From: Nocardioides marmorisolisilvae
GTDB taxonomy: Bacteria > Actinomycetota > Actinomycetes > Propionibacteriales > Nocardioidaceae
DNA length: 64,000 nt
NCBI RefSeq assembly: GCF_031656915.1
Contig: NZ_CP134227.1
Location: 310,001 to 374,000 of the forward strand
Direction: 5' to 3'
Shown: positions 38,946-49,360 of the stretch, piece after piece
Numbering within the stretch: the stretch's first letter is position 1
Layout of the letters: every line of letters starts with the position of its first letter
Notes under the pieces: generated by a model
What the model was told of the DNA's origin: nothing
Database searches by the model: none
Seen by the model: only the letters and a program-made list of their open reading frames with translations
Position numbers and translations under genes: made by a program

Positions 38946-40187
38946 GTGAACGACCAGACCCAGCGATCCCGTCCGCACGTCGTCCTCGGCGTGAGTGGCG
39001 GGATTGCGGCGTACAAGGCCTGTGAGCTGCTCCGCCTCTTCAAGGAGGCCGGCCCCGGCGCGTACGACGTGACCGTGGTGCCGACCGCGGCCGCGCTGGA
39101 GTTCGTCGGCGCCCCGACCTGGGCGGCGCTGTCGGGAAGCCCGGTCGCCACCGAGGTCTGGCAGCACGTCCACGACGTGCCGCACGTGCGGATCGGCCAG
39201 ACCGCGGACCTGGTCGTCGTCGCCCCGGCCACCGCCGACCTGCTCGCCAAGGCGGCCCACGGGCTGGCCGGCGACCTGCTCACCAACACGCTGCTGACCG
39301 CGCGCTGTCCGGTCGTCTTCGCCCCGGCGATGCACACCGAGATGTGGGAGCACGCCGCGACGCAGGCGAACGTCGCGACCCTCCGTGGCCGCGGGTGCGT
39401 CGTCATCGAGCCCGCCGAGGGCCGGCTGACCGGCGCCGACACCGGCAAGGGCCGGCTGCCGGACCCCGGCGAGATCTTCGCGCTCGCCGTCGACGTGCTC
39501 GAGCGCGGGACGGCGCACAGCCAGGACCTCGCCGGTCGGCACGTGGTCGTCTCGGCAGGCGGCACCCGCGAGTACCTCGACCCGGTCCGGTTCATCGGCA
39601 ACCGCTCCAGTGGCCTGCAGGGCTATGCCCTCGCCCGCACGGCGGCCGCGCGCGGGGCCGAGGTCACCTTGGTCGCGGCGAACACCGCGCTGCCCGACCC
39701 GGCGGGGGTCAAGGTCGTTCGCGTCGATACCACCGTGCAGATGCAGGAGCAGGTGCTCGCTGCGGCCGCAGCCGCCGATGCGGTGGTGATGGCGGCCGCA
39801 CCCGCAGACTTCCGGCCGACCCACGTCGAGGGCGCGAAGATCAAGAAGGCAGAGGACGGCTCGGTGCGGCCGCTCGAGCTGGTGCAGAACCCCGACATCC
39901 TCGCGGGACTGGCGCAGCACCGTCCGCACGAGGGCCTGGTGGTCGTCGGGTTCGCGGCGGAGACCGGGGACGCCGCCGGGACCGTTCTCGACCATGCCCG
40001 GGTGAAGCTGACCCGCAAGGGCTGCGACCTGCTCGTGGTCAACGACGTCGGCGGCGGCAAGGTCTTCGGGGAGAACGACAACGAGGCCGTCGTGCTCGGT
40101 GCCGACGGCAGCCAGGTCGCCGTGCCGCGAGGCACCAAGGCGGCACTGGCCCAGGTGATCTGGGACCGCGTCGTCGCGCTCCTCTGA
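38946..40187 (+). CDS. coaBC: Bifunctional phosphopantothenoylcysteine decarboxylase / phosphopantothenate-cysteine ligase
   Basis: 413-residue coenzyme A enzyme. CoaC half (about 1-190): VLGVSGGIAAYKACELLRLF, the catalytic His in HDVPHVRIG, the PASANT-like VAPATADLLAK and the substrate clamp FAPAMHTEMWEH. CoaB half (about 195-413): VVSAGGTREYLDPVRFIGNRSSG, AAPADFRP, IKKAEDG with the CTP-site lysines, and GFAAETGD. GTG 38946 gives the correct short N-terminus; the upstream ATG would add an unlikely leader. Confidence 0.96.
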   Translation: MNDQTQRSRPHVVLGVSGGIAAYKACELLRLFKEAGPGAYDVTVVPTAAALEFVGAPTWAALSGSPVATEVWQHVHDVPHVRIGQTADLVVVAPATADLLAKAAHGLAGDLLTNTLLTARCPVVFAPAMHTEMWEHAATQANVATLRGRGCVVIEPAEGRLTGADTGKGRLPDPGEIFALAVDVLERGTAHSQDLAGRHVVVSAGGTREYLDPVRFIGNRSSGLQGYALARTAAARGAEVTLVAANTALPDPAGVKVVRVDTTVQMQEQVLAAAAAADAVVMAAAPADFRPTHVEGAKIKKAEDGSVRPLELVQNPDILAGLAQHRPHEGLVVVGFAAETGDAAGTVLDHARVKLTRKGCDLLVVNDVGGGKVFGENDNEAVVLGADGSQVAVPRGTKAALAQVIWDRVVALL

Positions 40188-40264
40188 GCGGCTCGACGTA
40201 GCCGATCGGGCCGATTCGTCGTTGCATCCGGCGAGACGCGTGTCCACTGTTCAAGACGGCGGGT

Positions 40265-40270
40265 TAGGGT
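40265..40270 (+). promoter_or_regulatory. -10 element of the metK promoter
   Basis: TAGGGT, about 50 bases upstream of the TTG start. The leader between (40277-40319) is too short for a SAM riboswitch. Confidence 0.4.
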
Positions 40271-40319
40271 GGTCCGGACTGTCCGTCCGCCCCGCGGCGA
40301 CCACGATGTAGGAGAGACC

Positions 40320-41516
40320 TTGACCGGACGCCTTTTCACCTCCGAGTCGGTGACCGAGGGTCACCCCGACAAGATCGCCGACGCGATCAGCGACACGGTC
40401 CTCGACGCGCTGCTCGCCGAGGACCCCACGAGCCGGGTGGCCTGCGAGACGCTGCTGACCACCGGTCTCGTCGTGGTCGCGGGGGAGGTCACCACCAAGA
40501 CCTACGCACCCATCGCCCAGCTGGTCCGCGACAAGATCCTGGAGATCGGCTACGACTCGTCGGTCAAGGGCTTCGACGGCAACTCGTGCGGCGTGCAGAT
40601 CGCGCTCGGCACCCAGTCGCCGGACATCGCCCAAGGCGTCGACGACGCCTACGAGGAGCGTGCCGAGAAGTCCACCGATGCCCTCGACAGGCAGGGCGCC
40701 GGTGACCAGGGACTGATGTTCGGCTACGCGTGCGACGACACCGATGTGCTGATGCCGTTGCCGATCACCATCGCCCAGCGGCTCGCCGAGAAGCTGACCG
40801 AGGTGCGCAAGAACGGGCTGTTGGGCTACCTCCGTCCCGACGGCAAGACCCAGGTCACCATCGAGTACGACGACGAGGCGCGACCCGTCCGGGTCGACAC
40901 CATCGTGGTGTCGAGCCAGCACGAGGACGGCATCGACCTCGAGGGCAAGCTGGCCCCGGAGGTCCGCGAGCACGTCGTCGACCCGGTGCTCGCCACCTTC
41001 GACATCCCCTCCGACGGCTACCGCCTGCTGGTGAACCCGACCGGCAAGTTCGTCGTCGGCGGCCCGATGGGCGACGCCGGCCTGACCGGTCGCAAGATCA
41101 TCGTCGACACCTACGGCGGGATGGCCCGCCACGGTGGCGGTGCCTTCTCCGGCAAGGACCCGTCGAAGGTGGACCGCTCCGCGGCGTACGCCATGCGCTG
41201 GGTGGCCAAGAACGTGGTCGCGGCCGGTTTGGCGCGACGCTGCGAGGCGCAGGTCGCCTACGCGATCGGCAAGGCCCAGCCGGTCGGTGTCTACATCGAC
41301 ACCTTCGGCACCGAGACCGTCCCGGTCGACGTGATCCAGAAGGCCGTCCTCGAGGTCTTCGACCTGCGCCCGGCCGCGATCATCCGCGACCTGGACCTGC
41401 TCCGGCCGATCTTCGCGAAGACCTCGGCGTACGGACACTTCGGGCGCGAGCTGCCCGAGTTCACCTGGGAGCGCACCGACCGTGTCGACGCGCTGAAGGC
41501 CGCCGCGGGCGTCTGA
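40320..41516 (+). CDS. metK: S-adenosylmethionine synthase
   Basis: 398-residue tetrameric enzyme making SAM from methionine and ATP. Signatures: [22 protein letters not shown] (start), [16 protein letters not shown], and the P-loop-like [23 protein letters not shown]. Catalytic His is in EGHPDKI. TTG 40320 follows AGGAGAG and gives the standard [11 protein letters not shown]; an earlier frame would include the promoter. Flanking genes coaBC and priA are its usual neighbours. Confidence 0.97.
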   Translation: MTGRLFTSESVTEGHPDKIADAISDTVLDALLAEDPTSRVACETLLTTGLVVVAGEVTTKTYAPIAQLVRDKILEIGYDSSVKGFDGNSCGVQIALGTQSPDIAQGVDDAYEERAEKSTDALDRQGAGDQGLMFGYACDDTDVLMPLPITIAQRLAEKLTEVRKNGLLGYLRPDGKTQVTIEYDDEARPVRVDTIVVSSQHEDGIDLEGKLAPEVREHVVDPVLATFDIPSDGYRLLVNPTGKFVVGGPMGDAGLTGRKIIVDTYGGMARHGGGAFSGKDPSKVDRSAAYAMRWVAKNVVAAGLARRCEAQVAYAIGKAQPVGVYIDTFGTETVPVDVIQKAVLEVFDLRPAAIIRDLDLLRPIFAKTSAYGHFGRELPEFTWERTDRVDALKAAAGV

Positions 41517-41596
41517 TCCGACCCGAGCGCCCGGTCCGCCTCGTGCGGGCCGGGCGCTGGTGCGTCCCGCCCCCCTCGATCGTCGGACCGGGCTGG

Positions 41597-41602
41597 TTGA
41601 AT
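41597..41602 (+). promoter_or_regulatory. -10-like element for leaderless priA
   Basis: TTGAAT ends seven bases before GTG 41610; no ribosome site. Confidence 0.35.
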
Positions 41603-41609
41603 CGCGGTC

Positions 41610-43697
41610 GTGCCAACCGAGGTCCCTGCCGACGACGCCGACGGGCAGCCCGCGCTGCTGCCGCGCGAGGCGGCCCGGGCCGAGCTGCGCCGGGCGAAGC
41701 CCCGCGCCGCGACCGCCGCGGACGCGGCGGTAGACCCGGTGGCCCAGGTCCTGGTCGACCTGCCGCTCGCGCACCTGGACCGGCCCTTCGACTACGCGGT
41801 TCCGCAGAAGTACGCCGACACGGCGGTGCCCGGCGCCCGGGTGAAGGTCCGGTTCGCCGGCCAGGACGTCGACGGCTTCGTGGTCGGGCGTACGCCGAGC
41901 AGCGACCACCCCGGACGTCTGCAGCAGCTGCGTCGCGTGGTGAGCGCCGAGCCGGTGCTCACCCCGGAGGTGGCCGAGCTCAGCGCGCTCGTCGCCGCGC
42001 GCCAGGCGGGGACCCGCGCCGACGTGCTCCGGCTGGCCGTGCCGCCCCGCCACGCCGCGACCGAGAGGCAGCCGAGCCCCCCGTCGCCCGCGGTCGAGGC
42101 GACTCCTGACACCGCCGTCTGGGAGCCCTACGCAGGCGGGTCGGCTCTCATCGAGGAGCTGGCAGCGGGCGGATCGCCGCGGGTGGTGTGCAGCGCGCTT
42201 CCCGGCGACCAGGGCGCGGTGCTGCTCGCCGAGGCGGTGGTGGCGACCGCGCGTGCGGGCCGCGGCGTGCTGGTCTGCGTCCCCGACAGGCGCGACGTCG
42301 CGCGCCTCGACAGGGTCCTCACCGGGCGCCTCGGGCCGGGACGGCACGTCGTCCTCACCGCGGACGCCGGCCCGGCAAAGCGCTATCGCTCCTTCCTCGC
42401 CGCGGCCCGAGGGGCGTCCCGGATCGTGATCGGCACCCGCGCGGCGGCGTTCGCCCCCGTGGCGGACCTGGGGCTGGTGGCCATCTGGGACGACGGCGAC
42501 GACCTCCACGACGAGCCGCGTGCGCCGTACCCGCATGCGCGGGACGTGCTGCTGCTGCGGGCGCGACAGACCGGGTGCGCGGCGCTGGTGGGCGGGCACG
42601 CCCGAAGTGTCGAGGCGCAATACCTCGTCCGCACCGGGTGGGCGCGCGAGATTGCCGCACCGCGAGAGGTCGTGCGCAGCCGGGTCACCGTCGCGGTGAC
42701 CGGTGACAGCGCCGGTGACCTGGCTCGGGACCCGCGGGCGCGGTCGGCGCGGCTGCCCCGGGAGGTCTTCGAGGTGATCCGCGCGGCGCTGACCCGCGGC
42801 CCGGTGCTCGTCCAGGCACCGCGCGCCGGCTATGCCACCAGGCTGCTCTGTGACCGCTGTCGGTGCAGCGCGGACTGCGCACGCTGTCGCGGCCCGCTGC
42901 GGATCACCGCGGCCGACCGACCCCCGGAGTGCGCCTGGTGCGGCACACCGGCGCCCGGCTGGGCGTGCTCGGAGTGCGGCGGACGCGGTCTGCGTGCCCC
43001 GGTGCTGGGCGACCGGCGGACCGCCGAGGAGCTCGGTAGGGCGTTCCCGAACGTCCCGGTCCGCACGTCCTCGGGCGACCACGTCCTCGACGAGGTGGCG
43101 AGCACTCCCGCGCTGGTGGTCGCGACACCGGGCGCGGAGCCGGTCGCGGACGGGGGCTACGCGGCCGTGCTGCTCCTGGACACCTGGCTGCCGCTGGGCC
43201 GCCCCGACCTGCGGGCCGCCGAGGAGGCGGTCCGGCGTTGGGCGAACGCCGCTGCGCTGGTGGCCGCGCCCGACCGCGGCCGGGTGCTGGCGGTCGGCGC
43301 GCCCTCCCACCCCGCGCTGCAGGCCCTGGTCCGCTGGGACCCTGCGGGATTCGCGGAGCGGGAGATCGCCGATCGCCAGTCCGCGCACCTGCCGCCGGCC
43401 TCCCGCGCCGCGACGGTCGCCGGGGATCCCGAGGAGGTGGCCGCCGCGCTCGAGGACCTGGCGCTGCCACCCGGGGCCGAGGTGCTGGGACCGGTCGCGG
43501 TCCCAGACCAGCCTCGCGGCCGTCGCGGTGGCCACCCCGAGGACGACGAGGCCGAGCAGGTGTGCCGTTACGTGGTGCGCGTCCCGCGCGCGGCCGGAGC
43601 CGACCTCGCCGCCGCGCTGCGGGTGATGCAGGGGACCCGGTCGGCTCGCAAGCTGGCGCACCTGAGGGTCGAGCTCGACCCCACCTCACTCGGCTGA
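41610..43697 (+). CDS. priA: Primosomal protein N' (PriA-like), helicase motifs lost
   Basis: 695-residue protein for replication restart. The N-terminal 3'-DNA-binding domain starts VLVDLPLAHLDRPFDYAVP. The zinc-binding cysteine cluster is present: LCDRCRCSADCARCRGPL and CAWCGTPAPGWACSECGG. Where active PriA has a Walker A loop this one reads ALPGDQGAVLLAE, and the DEAH box is IWDDGDDLHDEP; the ATPase is therefore probably dead, as annotated widely in Actinobacteria. Probably acts as a loader/scaffold. GTG 41610 lies behind a leaderless-type -10. Confidence 0.93.
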   Translation: MPTEVPADDADGQPALLPREAARAELRRAKPRAATAADAAVDPVAQVLVDLPLAHLDRPFDYAVPQKYADTAVPGARVKVRFAGQDVDGFVVGRTPSSDHPGRLQQLRRVVSAEPVLTPEVAELSALVAARQAGTRADVLRLAVPPRHAATERQPSPPSPAVEATPDTAVWEPYAGGSALIEELAAGGSPRVVCSALPGDQGAVLLAEAVVATARAGRGVLVCVPDRRDVARLDRVLTGRLGPGRHVVLTADAGPAKRYRSFLAAARGASRIVIGTRAAAFAPVADLGLVAIWDDGDDLHDEPRAPYPHARDVLLLRARQTGCAALVGGHARSVEAQYLVRTGWAREIAAPREVVRSRVTVAVTGDSAGDLARDPRARSARLPREVFEVIRAALTRGPVLVQAPRAGYATRLLCDRCRCSADCARCRGPLRITAADRPPECAWCGTPAPGWACSECGGRGLRAPVLGDRRTAEELGRAFPNVPVRTSSGDHVLDEVASTPALVVATPGAEPVADGGYAAVLLLDTWLPLGRPDLRAAEEAVRRWANAAALVAAPDRGRVLAVGAPSHPALQALVRWDPAGFAEREIADRQSAHLPPASRAATVAGDPEEVAAALEDLALPPGAEVLGPVAVPDQPRGRRGGHPEDDEAEQVCRYVVRVPRAAGADLAAALRVMQGTRSARKLAHLRVELDPTSLG

Positions 43698-43733
43698 TCG
43701 CGCCGGCCTCTTTCCTTGTTGACGCCAGTTCAA

Positions 43734-43739
43734 TATAAT
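43734..43739 (+). promoter_or_regulatory. Consensus TATAAT -10 of the monooxygenase gene
   Basis: Perfect TATAAT, six bases before ATG 43746, in an AT-rich patch. TTGACGCCAGTTCAA (43719-43733) just before it has inverted TTGA/TCAA ends and could be an operator. Confidence 0.6.
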
Positions 43740-43745
43740 GGGCAG

Positions 43746-45203
43746 ATGCCGAGAAGTGAGACCGCCACAGACCATGTCGACGTGCTGATCGTCGGAGCGG
43801 GGCTGTCGGGCGTGGGCGCCGCCGTACACCTGCACGAGGGTCTGCCCGAGCTGAGCTACGCGGTGCTCGAACGGCGGTCCGAGATGGGTGGCACCTGGGA
43901 CCTGTTCCGCTACCCGGGCGTGCGCAGCGACTCCGACATGCACACGCTCGGCTACCGCTTCCGGCCGTGGCACGACGACAACGTGCTGGCCGACGGCGCT
44001 TCGATCAAGCGCTACGTCGAGGACACCGCCGCGGAGTACGGCGTCACCGAGCACATCCGCTTCGGTCACCGCGTCGTCTCGGCGGACTGGGACAGCGACG
44101 CCGGCGTGTGGACCGTCGGCTACGAGGTGGACGGCGTCCCGGGCACGCTCACCAGCCGGTTCGTGTGGGCGTGCAGCGGCTACTACAGCTACGACGAGGG
44201 GCACACCCCCGACTTCGCCGGTGTCGAGGACTTCCGCGGTCAGCTGGTGCACCCGCAGTTCTGGCCCGAGGACCTCGACTACGCGGGCAAGAAGGTCGTG
44301 GTCATCGGGTCGGGAGCCACCGCGGTCACCCTGGTCCCGTCGATGGCTGACGAGGTCGAGCGGATCACCATGCTGCAGCGCTCGCCGACGTACATCCTCT
44401 CGATCCCGCGCAAGGACCCCCTCGGCCCGGCGGTGCGCGCGGTCCTCCCGGAGAAGACGGCGGCGGGACTGGCCCGCTGGCGCAACGTGCTGCTCCAGGC
44501 CGGTCTCTTCCAGGCCAGCCAGCGTCGCCCCGACATGATCCGCAAGCTGATCCGCAGCGCCACGGAGCGCCAGCTGCCCGAGGGGTACGACGTGGACACG
44601 CACTTCAAGCCGTCCTACGACCCGTGGGATCAGCGGATGTGCATGGTGCCCAACGGCGACCTGTTCAAGGCGATCCGGGCGGGCAAGGCCGAGATCGCCA
44701 CCGACAGGATCGACCGCTTCACCGAGAAGGGCATCCTGCTGGCCAGCGGCGAGGAGCTCGAGGCCGACATCGTGGTGACCGCGACCGGACTGAAGCTGCA
44801 GCTGTTCGGCGGGGTCGACGTCTCCGTGGACGGCGAGCGCGTCGAGCCCCACGAGCGGATCGTCTACAAGGGCTGCATGCTCGACGGCGTGCCCAACCTC
44901 TGGTTCGTGATCGGCTACACCAACGCGTCGTGGACGCTCAAGGCTGATCTGGTCTCGGAGTACGTCGTGCGGGTGCTGCAGAAGATGGGCCGGCACGGAG
45001 AGTCGGTGGTGCGTCCGGTGCGCGGCGACGACATCGAGACGGTGCCGCTGATGCCGCTGCAGTCCGGGTATGTCCAGCGCGCGGTGGGAGAGCTGCCACA
45101 GGCGGGGAGCCGGGCGCCGTGGCAGATGCCCAACAACTACCTGGTGGACATCGTCCGGCTGCGCCGCGGACGGCTGCGCGACGGCGCGCTGACCTTCAGC
45201 TGA
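43746..45203 (+). CDS. Flavin-containing / Baeyer-Villiger-type monooxygenase
   Basis: 485-residue class B flavoprotein monooxygenase using FAD and NADPH. FAD site: VLIVGAGLSGVGAAVHLHE (about 11-29). The BVMO fingerprint FRGQLVHPQFWP (F-x-G-x3-H-x3-W-P) is complete; the NADPH site follows as KVVVIGSGATAVTLVPSMA. The WDLFRYPGVRSDSDMHTLGY segment is typical of the FMO/BVMO group. Substrate could be a ketone or sulfide; the sequence does not say. It is alone, with a strong consensus promoter, possibly induced by a repressor not in this window. Confidence 0.92.
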   Translation: MPRSETATDHVDVLIVGAGLSGVGAAVHLHEGLPELSYAVLERRSEMGGTWDLFRYPGVRSDSDMHTLGYRFRPWHDDNVLADGASIKRYVEDTAAEYGVTEHIRFGHRVVSADWDSDAGVWTVGYEVDGVPGTLTSRFVWACSGYYSYDEGHTPDFAGVEDFRGQLVHPQFWPEDLDYAGKKVVVIGSGATAVTLVPSMADEVERITMLQRSPTYILSIPRKDPLGPAVRAVLPEKTAAGLARWRNVLLQAGLFQASQRRPDMIRKLIRSATERQLPEGYDVDTHFKPSYDPWDQRMCMVPNGDLFKAIRAGKAEIATDRIDRFTEKGILLASGEELEADIVVTATGLKLQLFGGVDVSVDGERVEPHERIVYKGCMLDGVPNLWFVIGYTNASWTLKADLVSEYVVRVLQKMGRHGESVVRPVRGDDIETVPLMPLQSGYVQRAVGELPQAGSRAPWQMPNNYLVDIVRLRRGRLRDGALTFS

Positions 45204-45279
45204 CGCCCCGGCGGCACGCTCCGGCCGTCCGCGATGCTCGATAGGGTGGCCGGAGTCGTCCACCGCGAGGAGTCCCTGC

Positions 45280-45825
45280 GTGTCCGTCCGTCCGATCCGG
45301 CTTTTCGGTGACCCGGTCCTGCGTGCCGCTGCGGCACCCGTGGTGGACTTCGACAAGGAGCTGCGGACGCTCGTCTCCGACCTCACCGACACCATGCGGG
45401 ACGCACCCGGGTCGGGGCTGGCGGCACCGCAGATCGGGGTCGGGTTGCGGGTCTTCACGTGGTATGTCGACGGCGAGCTCGGCTACTTGGTCAATCCCTC
45501 GCTGGAGCTGTCGGCAGACCTCCAGGACGGGCCCGAGGGCTGCCTGTCCATCCCGGGCATCACCGTGGACTGCCAGCGCGCGCTGCACGTGGTGGCGCAC
45601 GGGCTCGACATGCACGGCGAACCGAAGCTGGTGGAGGGGTCCGCCCTGCTCGCCCGGGCACTGCAGCACGAGACCGACCATCTCGACGGGATCCTCTTCA
45701 TCGACCGGCTCGACCGCGACGCCCGTCGGGAGGCGATGCGGATGATCCGCGAGTCCGAGTGGTTCGGCGAGCCGACCCCCGCGGTCCGGCTCTCGCCCCA
45801 CGCGACCAACGGGTTCGGTCTGTGA
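45280..45825 (+). CDS. def: Peptide deformylase
   Basis: 181-residue metalloenzyme removing the N-formyl group from nascent proteins. The three motifs are present: [21 protein letters not shown] with the metal-binding Cys, and [13 protein letters not shown] with the two His and catalytic Glu. GTG 45280 follows GAGGAG. The next gene, fmt, makes the formyl-Met-tRNA, so this pair handles both ends of the formyl cycle. Length is usual for the actinobacterial type I enzymes. Confidence 0.97.
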   Translation: MSVRPIRLFGDPVLRAAAAPVVDFDKELRTLVSDLTDTMRDAPGSGLAAPQIGVGLRVFTWYVDGELGYLVNPSLELSADLQDGPEGCLSIPGITVDCQRALHVVAHGLDMHGEPKLVEGSALLARALQHETDHLDGILFIDRLDRDARREAMRMIRESEWFGEPTPAVRLSPHATNGFGL

Positions 45826-45838
45826 ACGGGCGGGCCCG

Positions 45839-46774
45839 ATGAGAGTCGTCTTCGCCGGGACCCCCGAGGTCGCCGTACCCGCACTGGAAGCCTTGCAGGC
45901 CAGCAGCCACGAGCTCGTCGGTGTCGTCACCCGGCCCGACGCGCCCGCGGGCCGCGGCCGGCACCTGGTCGCCTCACCGGTCGCGCAGTGGGTCGCCGAG
46001 CATCGGCCCGACGTCGCGCTGCTCAAGCCCGAGCACCCGCGCGACCCCGACTTCCAGCAGGTGCTCCGGGCGCTCGAGCCCGACTGCTGCCCGGTGGTGG
46101 CCTACGGCGCGCTGCTGCCGCAGTCCGCCCTCGACATCCCGCGACACGGCTGGGTCAACCTGCACTTCTCCGTGCTGCCGGCCTGGCGTGGCGCCGCGCC
46201 GGTGCAACACTCGATCTGGGCCGGCGACGAGGTCACCGGGGCCACCACGTTCCAGATCGTCAAGGAGCTCGACGCCGGTCCTGTGTATGGGCTGATGACC
46301 CAGACGATCCGACCGGACGACACCGCCGGGACCCTGCTCGCCAAGCTGGCCGAGGGCGGCGCGGGGCTGTTGGTCTCCACCCTCGACGGCATCGCGGACG
46401 GCTCGCTGGAGGCCCGCGCCCAGCAGTCCGAGGGTGTCAGCTTCGCTCCCAAGGTGCTGGTCGACGACGCGCGGGTCGACTGGCGACTTCCGGCCGCCGG
46501 CATCGAGCGGCAGATCCGGGCCTGTACGCCGAGTCCGGGAGCGTGGACGACCCTCGAGGGCGACCGGATGAAGCTCGGGCCGGTGTGGATCGACGACACC
46601 GCGGACCGGCTCGCGCCGGGCGAGCTGCGGATCGGCAGACGCGCCGTGCACGTCGGCACCGGGACCCATCCGGTCCGTCTCGGCGAGGTCAAGGCCTTCG
46701 GCAAGAAGCAGATGCCGGCCGCCGACTGGGCCCGGGGCGTCACCGTGCCAGCCGGCACGACCCTGGGGAAGTAG
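45839..46774 (+). CDS. fmt: Methionyl-tRNA formyltransferase
   Basis: 311-residue enzyme formylating initiator Met-tRNA with 10-formyl-THF. It starts [19 protein letters not shown] and holds the formyl-transfer motif [25 protein letters not shown] with the catalytic Asn and His, and a C-terminal tRNA-binding OB domain (about 205-311). ATG 45839 is 13 bases after def. Confidence 0.97.
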   Translation: MRVVFAGTPEVAVPALEALQASSHELVGVVTRPDAPAGRGRHLVASPVAQWVAEHRPDVALLKPEHPRDPDFQQVLRALEPDCCPVVAYGALLPQSALDIPRHGWVNLHFSVLPAWRGAAPVQHSIWAGDEVTGATTFQIVKELDAGPVYGLMTQTIRPDDTAGTLLAKLAEGGAGLLVSTLDGIADGSLEARAQQSEGVSFAPKVLVDDARVDWRLPAAGIERQIRACTPSPGAWTTLEGDRMKLGPVWIDDTADRLAPGELRIGRRAVHVGTGTHPVRLGEVKAFGKKQMPAADWARGVTVPAGTTLGK

Positions 46775-46783
46775 GGGGAAGCG

Positions 46784-47212
46784 ATGGCCGCCGTACCCGC
46801 CCGACCTGAGGACGTCGACGAGATCTGCGCCGCCCTCCCTGAGACCTGGTTCGGCACCTCCTGGGGCGACGTCCCGACCTGGCTCGTGCATCATCGGTTC
46901 CGTGACGGCGAGCGGCAGGGTCGCGGCTTCGTGCTGTACCGCAGGCCCGGCCGGACCGCGATCGACCCCGCCACCGGTGAGCCGTTCACCGACCTGCTCG
47001 TGATCCGCACGGTGGACGAGGCCGACAAGACGGCCCTGGTGGAGGGCGACGGGCCGTTCTTCACCGTCGACCACTTCAACGGCTACAACGCCGTGCTCGT
47101 GCAGCTGTCCAGGCTCGGCGAGGTCAGCCGTGACGAGCTGGTCGAGGTGATCACCGACGCGTGGCGCGCCTGTGCCCCGAAGAGCCTGGTGAAGCGCCAT
47201 CGTGGCGGTTGA
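46784..47212 (+). CDS. MmcQ/YjbR-family protein
   Basis: 142-residue single-domain protein of the YjbR/CyaY-like fold. Family features are RPEDVDEICAALPETWFGTSWG at the start and FFTVDHFNGYNAVLVQLSRLGEVSRDELVEVITDAWRACAPKSLVK at the end. Some members are called DNA-binding, but evidence is thin; the family may bind nucleic acid or be structural. It lies between fmt and rsmB, whose GTG start overlaps its last codons (11 bases), so the three are one transcript. Confidence 0.85.
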   Translation: MAAVPARPEDVDEICAALPETWFGTSWGDVPTWLVHHRFRDGERQGRGFVLYRRPGRTAIDPATGEPFTDLLVIRTVDEADKTALVEGDGPFFTVDHFNGYNAVLVQLSRLGEVSRDELVEVITDAWRACAPKSLVKRHRGG

Positions 47213-48512
47213 CCCCGCGCGCCGGTTGTCCTTCGACGTGCTCCGCGCCGTGGACGGCTCCGATGCCTACGCCAACCTCGAGCTCGCCAGGCTGATCCGC
47301 GAGCGACGCCTCGACGGACGCGACGCGGCGTTCGCCACCGAGCTCACCTCCGGCACGCTGCGGATGCGCGGCGCCTACGACGCGGTGATCGACGCACTGG
47401 TCACCCGGCCGCTCGACCCGCCGGTGCGTGACGCGCTACGGCTCGGCTGCCATCAGCTGCTCTCCATGCGGGTGCCCGCGCACGCGGCAGTGGCGACCAC
47501 GGTCTCACTCGTGCGCACCGCGATCGGCCACCGCCCATCAGGCTTGGTCAACGCGGTGCTGCGCCGGGTCGGTGCCCGCACCTTGCCGGAGTGGATGGAC
47601 CACCTGGACGCCACGCCGGCGGTGCGCGCCTCCCATCCGCAATGGGTCGTGGACCTGCTCGCCGAGGCACTCGGTGACGACCCGACCGCGTTGCTCGAGG
47701 CGGACAACGACGCCCCGCGGGTCACTCTGGTCGCGAGGCCGGGGCTGGCCACGGTCGAGGAGTTGGGCGGTCGGGCGCTTCCGGTCTCGCCGTACGCCGT
47801 GGAGCTGGAGAGCGGCGATCCCAGCGCCATCCCCGCGGTCCGCGAGGGCCGGGCCGGTGTGCAGGACGCCGGATCCCAGCTGGTGGCGCTGGCGCTCGCG
47901 GCTGCGCCCGTGGAGGGTCGTGACCGGCTCTGGCTGGATCTGTGCGCGGGTCCCGGCGGCAAGGCCGCGCTGCTCGGCGCGCTGGCCGCCGGACGAGGGG
48001 CGACGCTGATCGCCAACGAGCGACAGCCGCACCGGGCCGTCCTGGTCGCGTCCGGTGCCCGTGCGCTGCCGCCGGGAGCGCTGAAGGTCGTCGCCGGTGA
48101 CGGCACTGCTCCCGCGTGGCGACCCGGGACCTTCGATCGCGTCCTCGTGGACGCGCCCTGCACCGGTCTGGGCGCGCTGCGCCGACGTCCCGAGGCGAGG
48201 TGGCGCCGCCGGCCCGAGGACCTCGACGCCCTGGTGCCCCTGCAGAATGCCCTGCTGCACGCGGCTCTGGACTCGGTGCGCCCCGGGGGTGTGGTCGGCT
48301 ATGCGACCTGCTCGCCGGTGCCGGCGGAGACGGCCGAGGTGGTCCGAGCCGTTCTGGCCGTCCGAGACGACGTGCGCCTGCTGGAGGCGCCCCCGCTCGT
48401 CGGCTGGGTCGAGGCCGCCTCCAGCCGCACGCTGCCCGGCGCCGTACAGCTGTGGCCGCATCTGCACGGCACCGACGCGATGTTCCTCAGCCTCCTGCGC
48501 CGGGCCGGCTGA
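47202..48512 (+). CDS. rsmB: 16S rRNA m5C967 methyltransferase (RsmB/Fmu)
   Basis: 436 residues. An N-terminal NusB-like RNA-binding domain (about 1-140, [22 protein letters not shown]) is fused to a SAM-dependent m5C methyltransferase. SAM site: [18 protein letters not shown]. Catalytic cysteines: [20 protein letters not shown] (motif IV) and [10 protein letters not shown] (motif VI). GTG 47202 overlaps the YjbR-like gene. Confidence 0.95.
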   Translation: MAVDPARRLSFDVLRAVDGSDAYANLELARLIRERRLDGRDAAFATELTSGTLRMRGAYDAVIDALVTRPLDPPVRDALRLGCHQLLSMRVPAHAAVATTVSLVRTAIGHRPSGLVNAVLRRVGARTLPEWMDHLDATPAVRASHPQWVVDLLAEALGDDPTALLEADNDAPRVTLVARPGLATVEELGGRALPVSPYAVELESGDPSAIPAVREGRAGVQDAGSQLVALALAAAPVEGRDRLWLDLCAGPGGKAALLGALAAGRGATLIANERQPHRAVLVASGARALPPGALKVVAGDGTAPAWRPGTFDRVLVDAPCTGLGALRRRPEARWRRRPEDLDALVPLQNALLHAALDSVRPGGVVGYATCSPVPAETAEVVRAVLAVRDDVRLLEAPPLVGWVEAASSRTLPGAVQLWPHLHGTDAMFLSLLRRAG

Positions 48513-48575
48513 CCTGGCCGGGTTCACGGCTGCATGCGTCGTGGGCCGGGTTCGGCCATGCCGCCGGGACCGTGC

Positions 48576-48581
48576 CAGACT
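48576..48581 (+). promoter_or_regulatory. -10-like element for leaderless rpe
   Basis: CAGACT ends seven bases before GTG 48589; no ribosome site. Confidence 0.35.
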
Positions 48582-48588
48582 TCGACGC

Positions 48589-49251
48589 GTGGCAGTCCAG
48601 ATCACGCCGAGCATCCTCAACGCCGACCTGTCCCGCCTCGCCGACGAGGTCGCCAGGATCCCCAGCGCCGACTGGGTGCACGTCGACGTGATGGACGGGC
48701 ACTTCGTGCCCAACCTGACCCTCGGTGCGCCGATGTTCGAGTCGCTCGCCCGGCACAGCAGCCTTCCCCTCGACGCCCACCTGATGATCGAGGACCCGGA
48801 CCGGTGGGCTCCGGCGTACGTCGAGGCCGGCGCCGGCAGCGTCACGTTCCATGTCGAGGCGGCCGCGGCCCCGGTACGCCTGGCCCGGGAGATCCGCGCC
48901 CAGGGAGCGCGCGCATCGATGGCCCTGAAGCCGGCCACGCCCGTCGATCCCTACGAGGACCTGCTCGGCGAGCTGGACATGCTGCTGCTGATGACGGTCG
49001 AGCCGGGATTCGGCGGTCAGCGGTTCCTCGACCTGTGCCTGCCCAAGATCCGGCGGGCCCGCGAACTGATCGACAAGCACGGGCTCGAGTTGTGGCTCCA
49101 GGTCGATGGAGGCGTCTCCGCGGAGACGATCGAGCGGTGTGCCGAGGCCGGTGCCGACACGTTCGTGGCCGGGTCCGCGGTCTACTCCGCCGAGGACCCC
49201 GACGCCGTGGTCCAGCAGCTGCGCAGCCTCGCCACCGCCGCGGACGGCTGA
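48589..49251 (+). CDS. rpe: Ribulose-phosphate 3-epimerase
   Basis: 220-residue TIM-barrel metalloenzyme of the pentose phosphate pathway. Motifs: [33 protein letters not shown] with metal ligands, [22 protein letters not shown] and [10 protein letters not shown] with the catalytic Asp. The GTG at 48589 gives the right N-terminus, 76 bp after rsmB; earlier in-frame codons overlap rsmB. Ribulose-5-phosphate, its substrate, is also a precursor for RibBA just downstream. Confidence 0.96.
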   Translation: MAVQITPSILNADLSRLADEVARIPSADWVHVDVMDGHFVPNLTLGAPMFESLARHSSLPLDAHLMIEDPDRWAPAYVEAGAGSVTFHVEAAAAPVRLAREIRAQGARASMALKPATPVDPYEDLLGELDMLLLMTVEPGFGGQRFLDLCLPKIRRARELIDKHGLELWLQVDGGVSAETIERCAEAGADTFVAGSAVYSAEDPDAVVQQLRSLATAADG

Positions 49252-49360
49252 GGCTCCGAGCGGCGCTTCCCTTGCCCGCGCCCAGGGCGCTGATGTGACG
49301 TGCGCAACGTAGGCGCCGGCGGGCGGGTGTGGCAGGCTGGTGCCTGACGAGCAGATGCTC

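Noticed and set aside
40188-40319. SAM riboswitch upstream of metK
   Set aside because: Conserved SAM-box blocks were not found and the likely transcribed leader is only about 45 nt.
40251-43661. A 1136-codon open frame on the minus strand
   Set aside because: Antisense to metK and priA, both well supported. Absence of stops is expected from the GC bias.
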